Source: Ulota crispa | Lineage: Eukaryota; Streptophyta; Bryopsida; Orthotrichales; Orthotrichaceae | Direction of reading: 5' to 3' | Length of the DNA stretch: 64,000 nt | NCBI GenBank assembly: GCA_963920765.1 | Contig: OY987246.1 | Coordinates: 15,062,868-15,126,867, forward strand | In this document: piece by piece, positions 32,735-44,956 of the stretch | Layout of the letters: each line of letters begins with the position of its first letter | Position numbering within the stretch: the stretch's first letter is position 1 | Made by a program: the position numbers and the translations under genes | The notes under the pieces: model-generated | Databases searched by the model: none | Told to the model about the DNA's origin: nothing | What the model saw: only the letters and a program-made list of their open reading frames with translations

Positions 32735-34660
32735 GTGGAGGATTGCCGGCCGCTACAAGTCAGAGCAGAACTACATTGCCACAACAATGAAGCCAGTTCA
32801 TCAGCAATGACTGAGGAGGGGATCCACAAAGGCAACATCCAGCGCTTTGCAATGCAGAGACTAGGGGACAATAACAAAACACAACCGGTAGATTGGGGCA
32901 ACACCGACACAGGAACGGTGGATGAAGTGCAGCAACAACCGAATCTGCCATGGCTCCACACGGGGACTTTACTAGGCACATCCTACGGTGACTCTGATTC
33001 CTTTGGCTCTTGGCGTGCTCAGTGGAGGGACTTTGGAGGCAATCCGTCCTCTCTTGAGCAGAGCAACATGGCAAGTGAGTCTAGCCGAGGGAGTATTGAT
33101 CTCATCCACAAAATGGGCGTTTACAATGGTGAGGGGAATTTAGACAACTTGGCCTTCCGTGCCAAGTACCACAATTGCTTCTGGCAGAGCATGGCTTTGA
33201 CCCTTGTTGGTGATCGGGAAACATTCCACAAAGAATCGCCCGGGCCCAAAGCCAGAGTCACCCGGTACCGCCCATTAGCACTTGAGTTTTTCAACTCATT
33301 CTTTGATGATGCCGTGATCTAGAGTATAGTTGATCATACCAACTTATATGCAGATCAGCAGGGGACAGGTCACTCCCAAGACACCAACGGCGGCCCGGCT
33401 TGGGTTCCAACATGCCCATTGGAACTACGGGCTTTTGTTGGTGTTGTCATATTGATGGGCATCAAGTTGATGCCCACCATCAAGGATTACTAGAAAAATG
33501 ATCAATTCTTCCGTTGTTCACTGATACCGCGAGTATTCAAGAGGAACAAGTATGAATCACTTCTTCGCTGCCTGCATCTAACTGACAATACTTTGATTCA
33601 GAGTGACCGGTCTTTGCCAGCATATGACAAGCTGGCAAAGGTGCGTTGGGTGATTGATGGGTTTGTTGCACAAAGCAGGGAGCTATACAATCCAGACAGG
33701 TATATCACCTGTGATGAGAAAATAGTCGCATACCGCGGCCATTACTCCGGTTTTAGGCAGTACATGCCTGCTAAACCGACAAAGTATGGGTTCAAATTTT
33801 GGGCTGCCGTCTGCAACCCTTCCAGGTACATCTACCACTTGATTCCATACGTTGGTGCTTCAGGGCTTCCAGATGCACGACATGGTGAGCGGATAGTGTG
33901 TGACCTCACGGTTGGACTCGACGGCTTTGGGCACGTAGTTGTCTGTGACAATTTTTTCACTATGCCCAAGCTTTTCTAGGATTTGTACAATTGTGGTATC
34001 TGGGCAACCGGAACCGTACTGGTGATTTGCATGGGGCTACCAACTTCTTTGTTAGGGCACAAGAAGGGTGCCCAACCTTGCGACACACTAATCTGGAGGA
34101 TGCACGCTCAAAAATAGATGGCTGCAATTTGTTGGTACGATTTGAAACCTGTCTACATTCTATCCATGTTGATGGATCCAGTTGCCAAGGGGGTCATGTC
34201 CTCGCGTTGGATTGGTGGGACTAGAGAGCCCATACTGTCCAATCCACAGCAGGTTAAGTATCAGACGCATATGCGGGGAGTTGATTTGATTGATTAAATG
34301 CATACAAATTACAGTGTTCAGTTCCACTCACATAAGTGGTGGCACAAACATTTTTTCTTTATCAATGTTAGTGGGTTAAACAACTCTTGGATGTTGTTCA
34401 AACATGATAGGGTGACTAGACAAGAAGCTGTGTACCGCCAGCAACTTAGCTATCACATGGAGGTGGCAGAGAGCCTCATTGGTCCTTGGCTAGATAAGCC
34501 CTCCAAGTGTAGGATACAATGCTTCCAACATCCTATAGCTATCCATTATAGTAGCCAGCGGCTAGACTTGTGGCGGAGGTGTATTGTATGTAAGAAGAAG
34601 ACTTGGTTTTTTGCAGCAGCTGTGCAAGTGCGCACATGTGCGTTGACCAATGCTTTTTAA
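32735..34660 (+). pseudogene. piggyBac-type transposase pseudogene
   Basis: A single frame runs for about 640 codons with no frameshift but five in-frame stops (33320 TAG, about 33491 TAG, 33977 TAG, about 34118 TAG, about 34295 TAA). It matches piggyBac (DDE_Tnp_1_7) transposases, which excise and insert DNA at TTAA. An N-terminal acidic and polar segment is followed by LALEFFNSFFDDAVI and ELRAFVGVVILMGIKLMPTI. The catalytic core is YDKLAKVRWVIDGF, TCDEKIVAYRG (first Asp) and KYGFKFWAAV, with GHVVVCDNFFTMPKLF holding the second Asp. RGVDLID comes before the stop at the place where family members usually have Gln, then MHTNYSVQFHSHKWW. The C-terminal region has Cys pairs (WRRCIVCKKK) as expected of the terminal zinc-binding domain. 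Terminal repeats with TTAA next to this copy were not found. Confidence 0.85.
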
Positions 34661-36495
34661 AAGTTCATACCTAGGTGAAGTGGGCCTTGAAGGTCACCCG
34701 CCCTGCTCGTCTATGACAAGGACTTCTGGCTATGGTGACATGCTTTAGGTAAAGTGGCTTGAAACTTTCATAATGACATTGGTATTCCTTGTTTTTTCTT
34801 AGTTCATGTTGGTAGCATTCAGAGTGGATGCCTGCCTTCTATACCGTTCAGTTGTTCCTAGCGTGTTTGCTGCACTTTTTTCTAGGTTATTGAACGGAGA
34901 TGTGTGACTGCCGTTATTCCAAACGTGCTTGTCATCTGAACCGGTGTAGTGGCACCCTTGTAACATGAACCCAAAGGTGATGCGGAGCAAGACCTAGCGG
35001 AAAAATGCCGACAAAGTAATATCCACATTCAAAGTTGCTGTCTGTGATTTTTTTTGTTGAATGAAACCTTGGGCCACACAGAGATATTAGAAGCGGAGTT
35101 GTTTAGGTTTGTGGAAGTCAACAAGTTACCGTAAATTACTTCAAGGAAGTGGTTAGTTCATCGCGCAATAACAAGTTGGTCCGGTAAGCGGCTTCTTGGG
35201 AAAGGCGGGTCTATTGAATTCAGTGACAGTGTGCATGCAACTAATTTTCTTGGAAGGAGGGAACAAGGAAGCTGTCTGCGTAGTTGGATCGGATTTGGCT
35301 ATTCACTTGGTGTTGTCTCTCCGGGACAAGGGTGACCTCACGCCGACCAAGAATTTTTGGCAAATGCAGAACAAAGTGCCGATAGGCAAGCATCCACAAG
35401 CTCGGCATTAGGGGGGTCCACGACAACAACAAAGCTCCATCGGATATGTGAAGAACTCTAGAATTGCATCCTGGATTTGGCCAGGAGACCAAGCTGACCA
35501 TGGGTTGAAACCGCAGATACAGTGAGGTGACATTGTTGTGCGAGGGGGATGGGGTGTTTTTGGTAGGTTGCAAGGCCATCAGGGCCGATGTGGCTATGAA
35601 TCAGAAGAGAGGGATTCAATTCAAGTCACCTTCAAATTGAAATGGGACATGAATTAGCAAAGACATGAGGTTTTGCAGTAGAGACATCTATTTGATCTGG
35701 TCGATCTGGTAAGGGTCAAGCAAGTAAGAAGCGTCCCACTTACCTCAATGTATTACATGTAAGCGTTTCCATGAACAAAAACCCTTTTGTCTCTTATTTT
35801 GTGATTGTCAAGAAGGTGCACTATAATCCCTGGAAATCAACCCTAAAGAAACAAAACCCAGCAGTCAAGCCGTCCACCTCAAGAGCGCAATGCTTTCCAA
35901 AACTACAATAGCAGAAGTAACTAGGACGCGGAAGGGGCACAAAAGCGTGCAAAGCCAAAGCTTGCTTCAGCTGAAGCAAGTGGTTGAAACCGCCTCTAGC
36001 AGGCTTGATGTGGTAGGCGCTTCCGTGGCTGTACAAGCTAGGAGACTGTCTAGGTGAGGTCAAAACCAGCTGTGCATTCCAGCAATTTTCTCTGCACACT
36101 GACACTGTCAATTTCAAGAGCCCACACAAAGGGTTTGCACTTTGCAAGAATTCATGAAAATATGTAGGTACAATGGTACATACTCTACGCACAACTTAGC
36201 AAAATTTTAGGACTTGAAGATACGTATTCCCCCATAATTTAGGACCATGAAGTTGAACAAGCCCCCTAAATTCATCCAAACCACAAAAGTCAACTCACAC
36301 ATGACCACTATAAAATCCTAACCCACACGGTGAAACACATTGAAATTTGAACACGGCAGGTGAACCCTAGTTATTTGCCCATTCTAGCGGTCAATCAAGG
36401 CCGATGTGATTTTTGAAAAAGGGACATCCATTTCTGAGAGCAAAGGTCAAAATGACGCCTGAATCCTAAAATATCTGAGGGCACTCAAGGATTAA
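34661..36495. other. Gene-free stretch
   Basis: No supportable gene, RNA or mobile-element end. Frames at 35196-35579 and 35821-36192 lack recognisable domains. Confidence 0.4.
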
Positions 36496-37002
36496 CCTTT
36501 AAAGGACCAAGGCCTTTTTTTTGTGAAAATCACTCAAAATTTTCACTTTTGGAGGAATGAGTATAAAAGTAGAAAAAAAAAGCTTTTTTTGGAAATCCAA
36601 CCATAAGATCTTGCCCTAGACTATGGGAGGTAATTGTGAGAAAAAAATTAGCTCATTCTAAATGTAAAGGAGTGAGATATTTACATTTGAAGTGAAAACA
36701 AAAGTTTTTTTACCTGTTGCCCAAAATTTTAAAAGCCTTTGACCGCTCCTATATCAAAAAAGTTACTCTACGCAAAGTTGAGGTTTATTTTTTCCATATA
36801 GAAGACCAAGTTAGGTATATGTGGAAGAATTTTTAAATTAATTGGAGGTGTGAATCATAGTTTGTAAAATGTTGCAATGCTATAAGGCCATAGAATTTGC
36901 ATATACATTAGGCAAAATTGTAAGTTTTATGTAAAATTCAAAAATTTGAATTACATGAATTAGAGCAGTCAAAACATAGGAATTGTAGTCTAGTACAATT
37001 TG

Positions 37003-37050
<48 letters not shown>

Positions 37051-37758
37051 ACATATACAAAAAACAAATTCAAAGATGGCTCAAAAGAAAAACATTATTA
37101 TTTTGCAAAGGGGCAGATGGAATAGAGGTTCCAGAGGCCCATGACACGAGCCCCATCCACCCCATCCTCCCACCCTTGGGACCTAGGGTTGTCTTCTAGC
37201 AATTCCCTTGTGTTCCCAAGTTCTCATCCGAGTGCTCTTGAGGTTCCTTCATGTTCTCCAAGTTCTCCTCCAATCCTGAAGTTCCCTTCTTCTCCATGTG
37301 CTCCCTTTTTGCCCTTCGGCAATTGCTCGCATGGACCTTGCTCCCAATCGTGACTGAAAGGGCTCTGTCAACTCAACGTGTCACCTCAAGAGCTTCCACC
37401 CCCTTCCACCCTAGCTGGCCCTTGCAGCTTGTGAGGCCGGGTTTTGACACCTCCTCCCTTTAATTTTGCTGCCTAAGTAACTGGTATCTTTGCCCTCTCC
37501 AAGCTGCCCCTCTTCCTAGTCAACTCTCTCATACAAAGGAGAGGTACTGACCAGGCTGCCTCTCCTCCCCCATTTTTGAAAATTTATGCATAACTTTTTT
37601 GTTTTATGTCAAAATGAAGAAAAAATTAGATGCCCATGTAGCTTTTTGAATTCCCTACCTTCAATAAAAGTTTCAAAAAATCATGAAAACCAGTTTAGCT
37701 ATAGGTACATGCCCAAAATCCATTTGTCCCTCAAGGGGACAGTTGGTCCTTTAGGGGG
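36496..37758. mobile_element. TTAA-flanked element, ~1263 bp
   Basis: TTAA at 36492-36495 and 37759-37762. It starts CCTTTAAAGGACCAAGGCC and ends TTGGTCCTTTAGGGGG, sharing the 11-bp inverted core TAAAGGACCAA with one base of length difference at the tip. It contains a 47-base A run and a GC-rich block at 37120-37560 with no identifiable protein. Confidence 0.6.
37003..37049. repeat. Poly(A) run, 47 bases
   Basis: Uninterrupted A tract inside the TTAA element. It may mark a retroposed insertion whose 3' end lies here, or a replication-slippage tract; its length is uncertain in any assembly. Confidence 0.95.
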
Positions 37759-37860
37759 TTAAAAGTGATACATGGCGAGAGTTAAAAGTGATTATATCCA
37801 CTTTTAATCATTTTATCCATTTTTTGTGTGTTTACAAACCTATTTGAGTAAAAACAAACA

Positions 37861-38019
37861 CCTTCCAAGGATAAATTAGTAATGGACTCACGGTATTAGT
37901 CTTTCTCTCATCCAAGGATGGAGAAGTCAGATTCCACAACACCTTCCAAGGACAAACTAGTAATGGATTTGCGATATTAGTCTTTCTCGCATCCAAGGAT
38001 GGAGAAGTCAAACTCCACA
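37861..38019. repeat. 81-bp tandem duplication
   Basis: CCTTCCAAGGATAAATTAGT and the 80-odd bases through GATGGAGAAGTCAGATTCCA recur at 37942 with few changes (period 81 bp). It lies in an otherwise featureless 580-bp gap between two TTAA elements (37763-38341). Confidence 0.85.
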
Positions 38020-38345
38020 GATACAGTATTTGGAAACAATGTGACAACACCTCTTGCCCAATCACGCAATGATTTGTATTGCTAACCAACATGGAGAGCA
38101 TGACTAGGTAGAAATCTAGCACAAGATTGTTTGGCATATGTCATCTTTGACTTAAAACAAACTACAAAAAACTGGAGAACGATAGACTAGAGAATAGTTT
38201 GTGAAAATGATCTTCAAAAAGCTGGACAATAGTAGAATGGAGAATGGTTTGGAATGCAGCAAAGAACCTCAGCCACAAGTCACAAATGATATATTGATCA
38301 TATCCTTCCATGGCTTCATTGACTTCCCTCCCAAGTGGCCCTTAA

Positions 38346-39258
38346 CCCCTAAAGGACCAAGGAGCCCACTTTGGGCTTTACGAGAACTTGGGGAGGCTCT
38401 ATTGACTTCATAATTTGGAAGTTTTTCATAAATTTTTTAGGATAGGTGCTACTCATCATAATGTACATGTGAAGCTTTATTTCATGTCTTTTTGGTAAGT
38501 AATGCAAAATTTATAAGGTTTTTTCAATTTCAATGTCAAACCGGGCAGCAAAAATTATATTCTAATTTTTTATGTTTGTATTTCTAGAATTGTATAGATT
38601 GATACCTACTCAAAAAAAATTGAATCGCTCAATTCCATATAATGAGATAAGAGTTAAAAGGACTTTTATTTTGCAGGCAATGAAGGTAAGAAGAGGGTAG
38701 AAAAAACATATGAAGTTATCTTTTACTCTCAATTTTGAAAATGTTCAAATGAAAATGAAAATTAAAAGTTACTTATTGTGTGTTAGAGCATTCTCACCAT
38801 TGGGATTAACAATTTTCAAATTCTTCCAAAACTTATTAGCATATTAGTTATATCTTTCATTCATCAATACATTTTGCTTTACAATTTTTGTGAAAATGAA
38901 TCCAAATTTTATTTTGGTCAAATTTGTTTATGTATGCTTTCAACCCATTTTTCAACATATTGCCAAAATTGCACAAGAAATACAACATACGGGTTTTTCT
39001 CTAAAAAGTTTGAAAAACAAAACTTCACCTTCTGGACAAACTAAAACAACCTACATTTTGAAATTTAGGCACATTGATCTTGCAATTGGTGGGGATGTTC
39101 ATTTTGAAATTTTGGGACAATGTACTTGTGCAAGTCAACCAAAGGATCCTATGGTTGGATTTGTTAAAAAGTAAATTTCAATGAAGATTTTGACCTCGCT
39201 TTAGGGGCTAGTATTTTGAAGCAGTTTTGGGCCTCTAAACACAAAAGAATTTTAGGGG
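38346..39258. mobile_element. TTAA-flanked element, 913 bp (copy 1 of a pair)
   Basis: TTAA at 38342-38345 and 39259-39262. Ends are CCCCTAAAGGACCAAGGAGC and AATTTTAGGGG. It is alignable along its whole length to 52914-53821, at roughly 85 percent by eye. A 94-codon frame (38890-39174, contains KIAQEIQHTGFSLKSLKNKT) has a counterpart in the other copy, shorter by a stop. It shows no transposase domain. Confidence 0.85.
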
Positions 39259-39262
39259 TTAA

Positions 39263-39505
39263 CCCCTGAGCGCCCAGCATAAGTTCACTCAAATTCAAAC
39301 CCTTTGGAACTCATTCCAATCAAACTATCACCTAAAAGAGATCCACAAAAACTAACCGTACCGATTGGTAGTGAACATAGGCCCGGAGCTCCAAGGAAAA
39401 GAACGCATCCTTTCATTGTACCATTGAAAAGATTATTATAACGATCAAACACAAAAAAATTTCAAAACTGAGAGGCCATATTTTAGCCCCTTGGGCGCTT
39501 AGGGA
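39263..39505. mobile_element. TTAA-flanked MITE, 243 bp, abutting the previous element
   Basis: It begins CCCCTGAGCGCCCAG directly after the TTAA at 39259-39262 and ends TTGGGCGCTTAGGGA before TTAA at 39506-39509. The inverted ends agree at about 12 of 14 positions. The left TTAA is shared with the right end of the 913-bp element. Confidence 0.75.
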
Positions 39506-39509
39506 TTAA

Positions 39510-40256
39510 AAGTGAGAAACGACTAGTCTTAAAAGTGGTAAAAGTGGCATCTTTAATAGATTTCCACTTTTAAGGTGCCCTGAACTAACCTGCTGCTTGC
39601 AGATTCAAAGTTGTGACTCCATTGAGCTTTTGGAGGCCTTACATCCTCTAATTTGCCCATATTTGAATGAAGGTTGCAAACGATAGCTGGTGTCACGGAT
39701 GAGCATGCACACATTAATGATTCTCTTCATTATTTTCCAACACTGCAAGTGTCATATGATATGTGTTGCAAAAGGGAGCATGTCATAAACAAGGCAGGGA
39801 TTATATGGCATGTTGTTTTGGTTGGGCCCATTTTTTTTAAGTGGATCTCTATTTCTAATTTTGAGGGATGATAGTTCATTCTTGAGATTTTGAGTTCATA
39901 TAAGAAATTCTCAATTAGTACCAAGGTAACTACATCCCATAATTTGTAACATGTAGAAGAAAGAAGTGCTTTTGGAAAAAGAGCCACACCAACTACAAAA
40001 TAGGAGTAGACCTTTAGTAGGCGCAATCAAAACATGTCATTGAATCTTGGCCTATAAATAGAATTTTTGTAAAGTTTTCAAACTTCATGAATAATCATTT
40101 TCTATTTTCATCTTCAAATTCGATTATCTATTTATCTATTCGTGGTATTTCATCTTTTTAGAATATGATTAGAAGTTTTCTTAACATTTGGATCATTTGC
40201 CCTTTCAAAACATTAAAATAAACTTAAATTTTTGCTTCATTTTCACTGATCCAATA
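39510..40256. other. Gene-free stretch between MITEs
   Basis: AT-rich; no gene or transposon end recognised. Confidence 0.45.
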
Positions 40257-40569
40257 AGGTAGGAGCACCATAAGCATCAGTGTCCCCATAACCGTCACTT
40301 CTGAAATCTTGAAAAATTTGTGGAAGTGAATAGATGTAATGACAAGAATGTACAACATGTGAACATGAATTCTTAAAAGTGGTTATGGGTGCAATGGTAG
40401 TTTGCTCTTTAAAAATTCATAACTTATTCTCATAGTATCCAAATAATACATTTAAATGTGCAAACTCATTTTTTTTCTGTTCCTAATAGGATCCTATAAT
40501 TTGCTAGTTGTTTATTAATAGTCATCATGTTCAAAACCCTTAGTTTGACGTTTATAGGTGCTCCTACCT
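40257..40569. mobile_element. TA-flanked MITE, 313 bp
   Basis: Perfect 13-bp terminal inverted repeats AGGTAGGAGCACC / GGTGCTCCTACCT are bordered by TA on both sides (40255-40256 and 40570-40571), the mariner/Stowaway target duplication. It has no coding capacity. Confidence 0.75.
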
Positions 40570-40571
40570 TA

Positions 40572-41731
40572 TATATTAATTAGTTGTTCTCTTTAATCAT
40601 TGATCATTTGGCCCCTCTTTCAATTCTTATTCTAATCTGTAACATGATTAAAACTGAGTTATTTTACAATGACAACATGGCCTAGTTAGATTATAAATAA
40701 AATAAAATAAAATAAAATATATAATTTTTTTCTACAATAGATTGTTATAAGAAAAGTATTTTACAGTTGGGATTAACTTTTACTATAAGTTAATAGAATA
40801 CGAGCTACTTCTAGCTCAATTACATTTTTCACCAAAGACCTTGCTTTGCATGGATTAATGATGTTATGACATTTGCTTGCAAAATAATCTCATGAAGTTG
40901 GCTACTTTCTGTGCTGGGGTTAACCCTACTTTGTAATTTATACTTTTGAATATGGTGACTTTTTTAACACCAACTAAAAGGCAAAATTCTTCTACCTTAT
41001 CCACAAGCATGTGAGTTTCAAAAGTCAAAACTATATTCTTAGTTTAGAGAATTGACAAATTGATGTCTTGTTGCTTCAAATGGATTTTACTTGAAAAAAA
41101 ACTTAAGTGTAATTTAGAATAAGAAGTAAAAGAGGGACAAAATTAAGAGCGGTATTTTATAAATACTTCTATCCATACTGTAATGATGAAACTTTGCTTA
41201 TTTCTTCCAAAAATACGAAACAAAGTTTCTTATATTTAATGCTAATTAAATATGTGATGGCATATATGGACTATATTTTATTTTCGGAAATTCGTGACAT
41301 GTTCATACGTGTCAACACATTGGTTTATTACATTTTGTGAACCAAATGTCTATTGTGACTAGGGATAAAAGGTGAACCATCCTAGAAAGATTTTTTTTTT
41401 TCTGGGTTGAATATGCTAAAGCTAGTTTGACCAGTACTAGACTTTAGTCCAAAACCTGTTCAAATTGTGCCTCACCCGTAGTTTAAAATAAAATTACTGA
41501 ATGACCATGATTTTTTATTTTATTTTATTGTGTATTAATAACTATACAAAATTTTTAAAGTGAATTCTTTAATAGAAAAGATGATGAAAACTTTTATATT
41601 CATTACATCAACATTATTGATCAATACAAATACACTTAAATTGCCATTTTTCCTAATGAAATTTTAAATGTAAGTTTATTCTTTTTTTATAAAGAAAATT
41701 TTCAGCTCTCTTATTCTGGTTTTCATTCAAT
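40572..41731. other. Gene-free stretch between MITEs
   Basis: AT-rich; includes an AAAAT microsatellite at about 40695-40718. No gene recognised. Confidence 0.45.
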
Positions 41732-41735
41732 TTAA

Positions 41736-42473
41736 CCCCTAAAAGTTCAAGTGGTGTTTTTTAGCAACTAAGGAATTTTGGGCAGTTCACTACAAATGGG
41801 ATTTTCACATTTTTTCTTCAAAATTTTCACACATGATGTACCCAAGGAGTAGCTTTAAGATCCCACAATTTTCATAACGTTTGACAACATGAGTCAAAAG
41901 TTATTGCATGACATGTTGTTTTCTTTGTTTGGCGGGCAGTCAAGGCAAATCAAAAAACTTATTTAAAATTTACATTTTTGGGAATTTTTTTTGGAATTGG
42001 TTTTTTAGATTTATACATATATATGAGAAGTTTTGAATCATTCAATTCTAATTTGTGAGATGAAACTTAAGAGAGATTTTAGTTTGTGGGTAGGCATGGT
42101 TTTAGAGAGACTCCATACCTACCCACAAACTAAAATTTCTCATAACTTTCATCTCACAAATCAAAATTGAATGGTTTAAAGCTTCTCACATATATATAAA
42201 TTTAAAGAACCAATTCCCAAAAAAAAATCCAAAAAATGTAAATTTTAAATAAGTTTTTTGATCTGCCCGGACTGCCCACTAAATAAAAAAAATAACATAT
42301 CATGCAATAACTTTTTATTCATGTCACCAAAAGTTATGAAAATTGTGGGACCTTAAAGCTACTCCTTGGGTACATCATGTGTGAAAATTTCAAAGAAAAA
42401 AGTGAATCCCATTTGTAATGAGCTGCCCAAAATCGCTATGTTGCCAAAAAAACACTGCTTGGGCCTTTACGGG
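41736..42473. mobile_element. TTAA-flanked foldback element, 738 bp
   Basis: TTAA at 41732-41735 and 42474-42477. Nearly the whole element is one palindrome. The left end CCCCTAAAAGTTCAAGTGGT pairs with the right end (complement CCCGTAAAGGCCCAAGCAGT), TTTTGGGCAG with CTGCCCAAAA, CAAATGGGATT with AATCCCATTTG, and the centre TACCCACAAACTAAAAT with its complement near 42080-42135. Arms are about 360 bp with a loop of some 20-30 bases. Confidence 0.9.
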
Positions 42474-42477
42474 TTAA

Positions 42478-44180
42478 ATAATTAAATTGCTACTACTGAA
42501 TACTAGTGTGATTAGGTTTTTACCTTCTAGTCAAAGCATGTAAGGATATTTATATTGCTCGTAGTTGTGGTTTTCATGACACTTGACTTCAGCTTTAAAT
42601 ATTTTTCTTGCATGTAATACTGGAAATGCCTCTAATTCTTGTTTTTGTAACAACTGACTTTAGGTTTATGAATTGAGTTGGTTTTTAGTAAACTTAATCT
42701 GCTCAATTCCATTTTATTTGGTTCCAAGAGATTAAATTACTTTGAAAACTGGTTCCTACATTAGGGCAGGTCCCAAGTGCAATGAAAGTCACCTTTGATC
42801 AAAATTGTCATACATGAGTACCATAAAATAGAAACATTCAGTTTCCTCACAAGTGATTGGTTTGTGGACACTCAACCTTTTTTCTTCACATATAATTGAC
42901 GTGAGGACATTGGGGTCATATTCTTTTGAGAAGTTTGAGACCCTTGAATTCAGTAAGTGCTGTGTCAAAAAAATGCAAATAAATTCTGAAAAAGCTAAAA
43001 GGAACCTAGTGAAACTTTAGAGCTTATATTGAAATGTCCTAGATATCCTATAAACACTTTTATATGTCTTTAATACAAATGAAAGGATACATCCATATTT
43101 TTGCAACTAATGTGTTCAAAACTCTTTGATGTATGTTGATTTCAAGTATGACGGATGAGCTAAGTTTGAGACGGATGCACACTTCAATGGAAAATCTTCA
43201 AGTAAATGATGATTTTGTATCCTAGATATATGGTCATATAATAATTGAGTAAAAAGAGTAGCCTATATGGTAAAATTTGGTTAGTCGGTATAATGGCATT
43301 AATTCAGTAATTAAAATTTTCATTAACAAAATTTTATACAGTATATAATCAACAGTCCAAATTATTGATTAAATGCTTTGAATAAGGACATAATGGAGTT
43401 GTAAACAACATCATAATTTTTTTTGCATCATTTAGTAGCTTTTCAATCAATAACAAAATAGAAACCATCATATAGTAGCAATGTTATATTCTGAAAGTTA
43501 CAATGTTCTTAATATTTCAACAAAAATCTAAATGAAGGGAGGTAAAAATGAGTGCCATTCATATGAAGGGGCAACTTTTACATTGATCTTGCAACTGCAA
43601 AGGGTGGAATAAAATGTGACCTTGCACTTAAAAGCTAGCCCAAAAATTGACAATCTATTGAAGGGCTCCTTAGGATATCAATTTTAAAAACTTAATTTTG
43701 GGATTATTGAGAATCTAGTGCATAATTGAGCAACTAATTAGGTAGGTATGGGCCAAAGGGATACAAAATGTCGCATGTGTATAGTACATATATAGTCAAA
43801 GGGAGGGCTTTAGGGCTTAGCTCCACACAAGTGCACAACCAAAGGTCAAATTGCTTGAGGCTTAGAGCAACCAACTTTTACACTTCTTTCTCTTTTTCTA
43901 TCTTACAACATTAGATGCACTTATGAGGAATTTTAAATATGAAAAAGAAACTAAAACTATGGATTAGTTAGTTTTAAATTTGGAATAGCCTAAAATAGAA
44001 TATAGTAGTTGAGTTGAACATCAAATTGATCATGATAGATTAGTACTTCCTACATTCTAATAGCTTGTATAGGCTTCATTAGTGTATTTGCTTTGGTTTG
44101 AAGTTTCAAGCATATTTTGTTGTTCATTGGATTTCAATGAAAATTTATTATACGCTTGATGTTTTTAGTAGTTGTTTGTT
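42478..44180. other. Gene-free stretch
   Basis: AT-rich throughout; no gene, RNA or transposon end recognised. Confidence 0.45.
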
Positions 44181-44184
44181 TTAA

Positions 44185-44952
44185 CCCCTAAGCGTCCAAA
44201 GAGCCCAATATGGCCAAAGGAGGTGCTTGGAGGTGTGAAAGTATACAAAAGAGGCATTTTTAGCTCTTTTTTTGGTCTACCACTCAAGTCCAAATGGAGT
44301 TGCTAGTTCAATAAAAAAATTTGATTAGCTTGTTGTTCCTTGAAGCTCCTGCTTTGCTCTAGATTCTACATGGAATTTGGAGAATATTCTATTTTTTCTA
44401 CAATTAGGAGAAGATTGTCTTTGGGCAAACAAAAGAGACTGCTTAGAGAGCAGATGGGATGGGTGCTCTCATATCTTGTATTGTACAAAGGAGAAATTTG
44501 ATGATGTGTCATTTTTTTTTCTTCATTTGGGCATAGTTTTTATAGCTCTAAAGTAAGGAGCTAGTGGAATCTAGCTACTTTGAATGACCATACCTTTTGG
44601 AGTTTTTTTTCCATTTGTGGAGTTTTTTTTTCCATCAAGTATAGCAAGACACAATCTCATGGAATTGGGTATTAGGTAAATCTTTTCTTTGAGAAAATAT
44701 TACATGAAAGTCCAAAATCCATATTTTGAACCGTTGCCCAAATTGGAAAACATGAGATTCTCAACAATGGGGATTTTGCATATTTACTTGGATTTGAAAT
44801 CAAATTGGTGTAAAACACTTAATTTATACTTGGGTATAGAATGACCAATTTGGATTATGTGATTACTTGTTCAACTTTCCAAAAACTTGGGAAAAGTGTT
44901 GAAAGTTTCATGTTGGAATTATGCTGAATTTTCTTAGCAAGATGCTTAGGGG
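44185..44952. mobile_element. TTAA-flanked element, 768 bp
   Basis: TTAA at 44181-44184 and 44953-44956. Left end CCCCTAAGCGTCCAAAG, right end AAGATGCTTAGGGG; the first nine bases of the ends are perfectly inverted (CCCCTAAGC). No protein is encoded. Confidence 0.8.
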
Positions 44953-44956
44953 TTAA

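Noticed and set aside
33320-34297. Reassignment of TAG/TAA to Gln to explain the piggyBac stops
   Set aside because: The intact genes and Pol use CAG/CAA normally and end at ordinary stops including TAA and TAG. Mutation of a silenced transposon is simpler.
39240-39275. Telomere-like TTTAGGG sequence at TTAA element ends
   Set aside because: TTTTAGGGG occurs once per end, as part of a terminal inverted repeat, and is not tandemly repeated.
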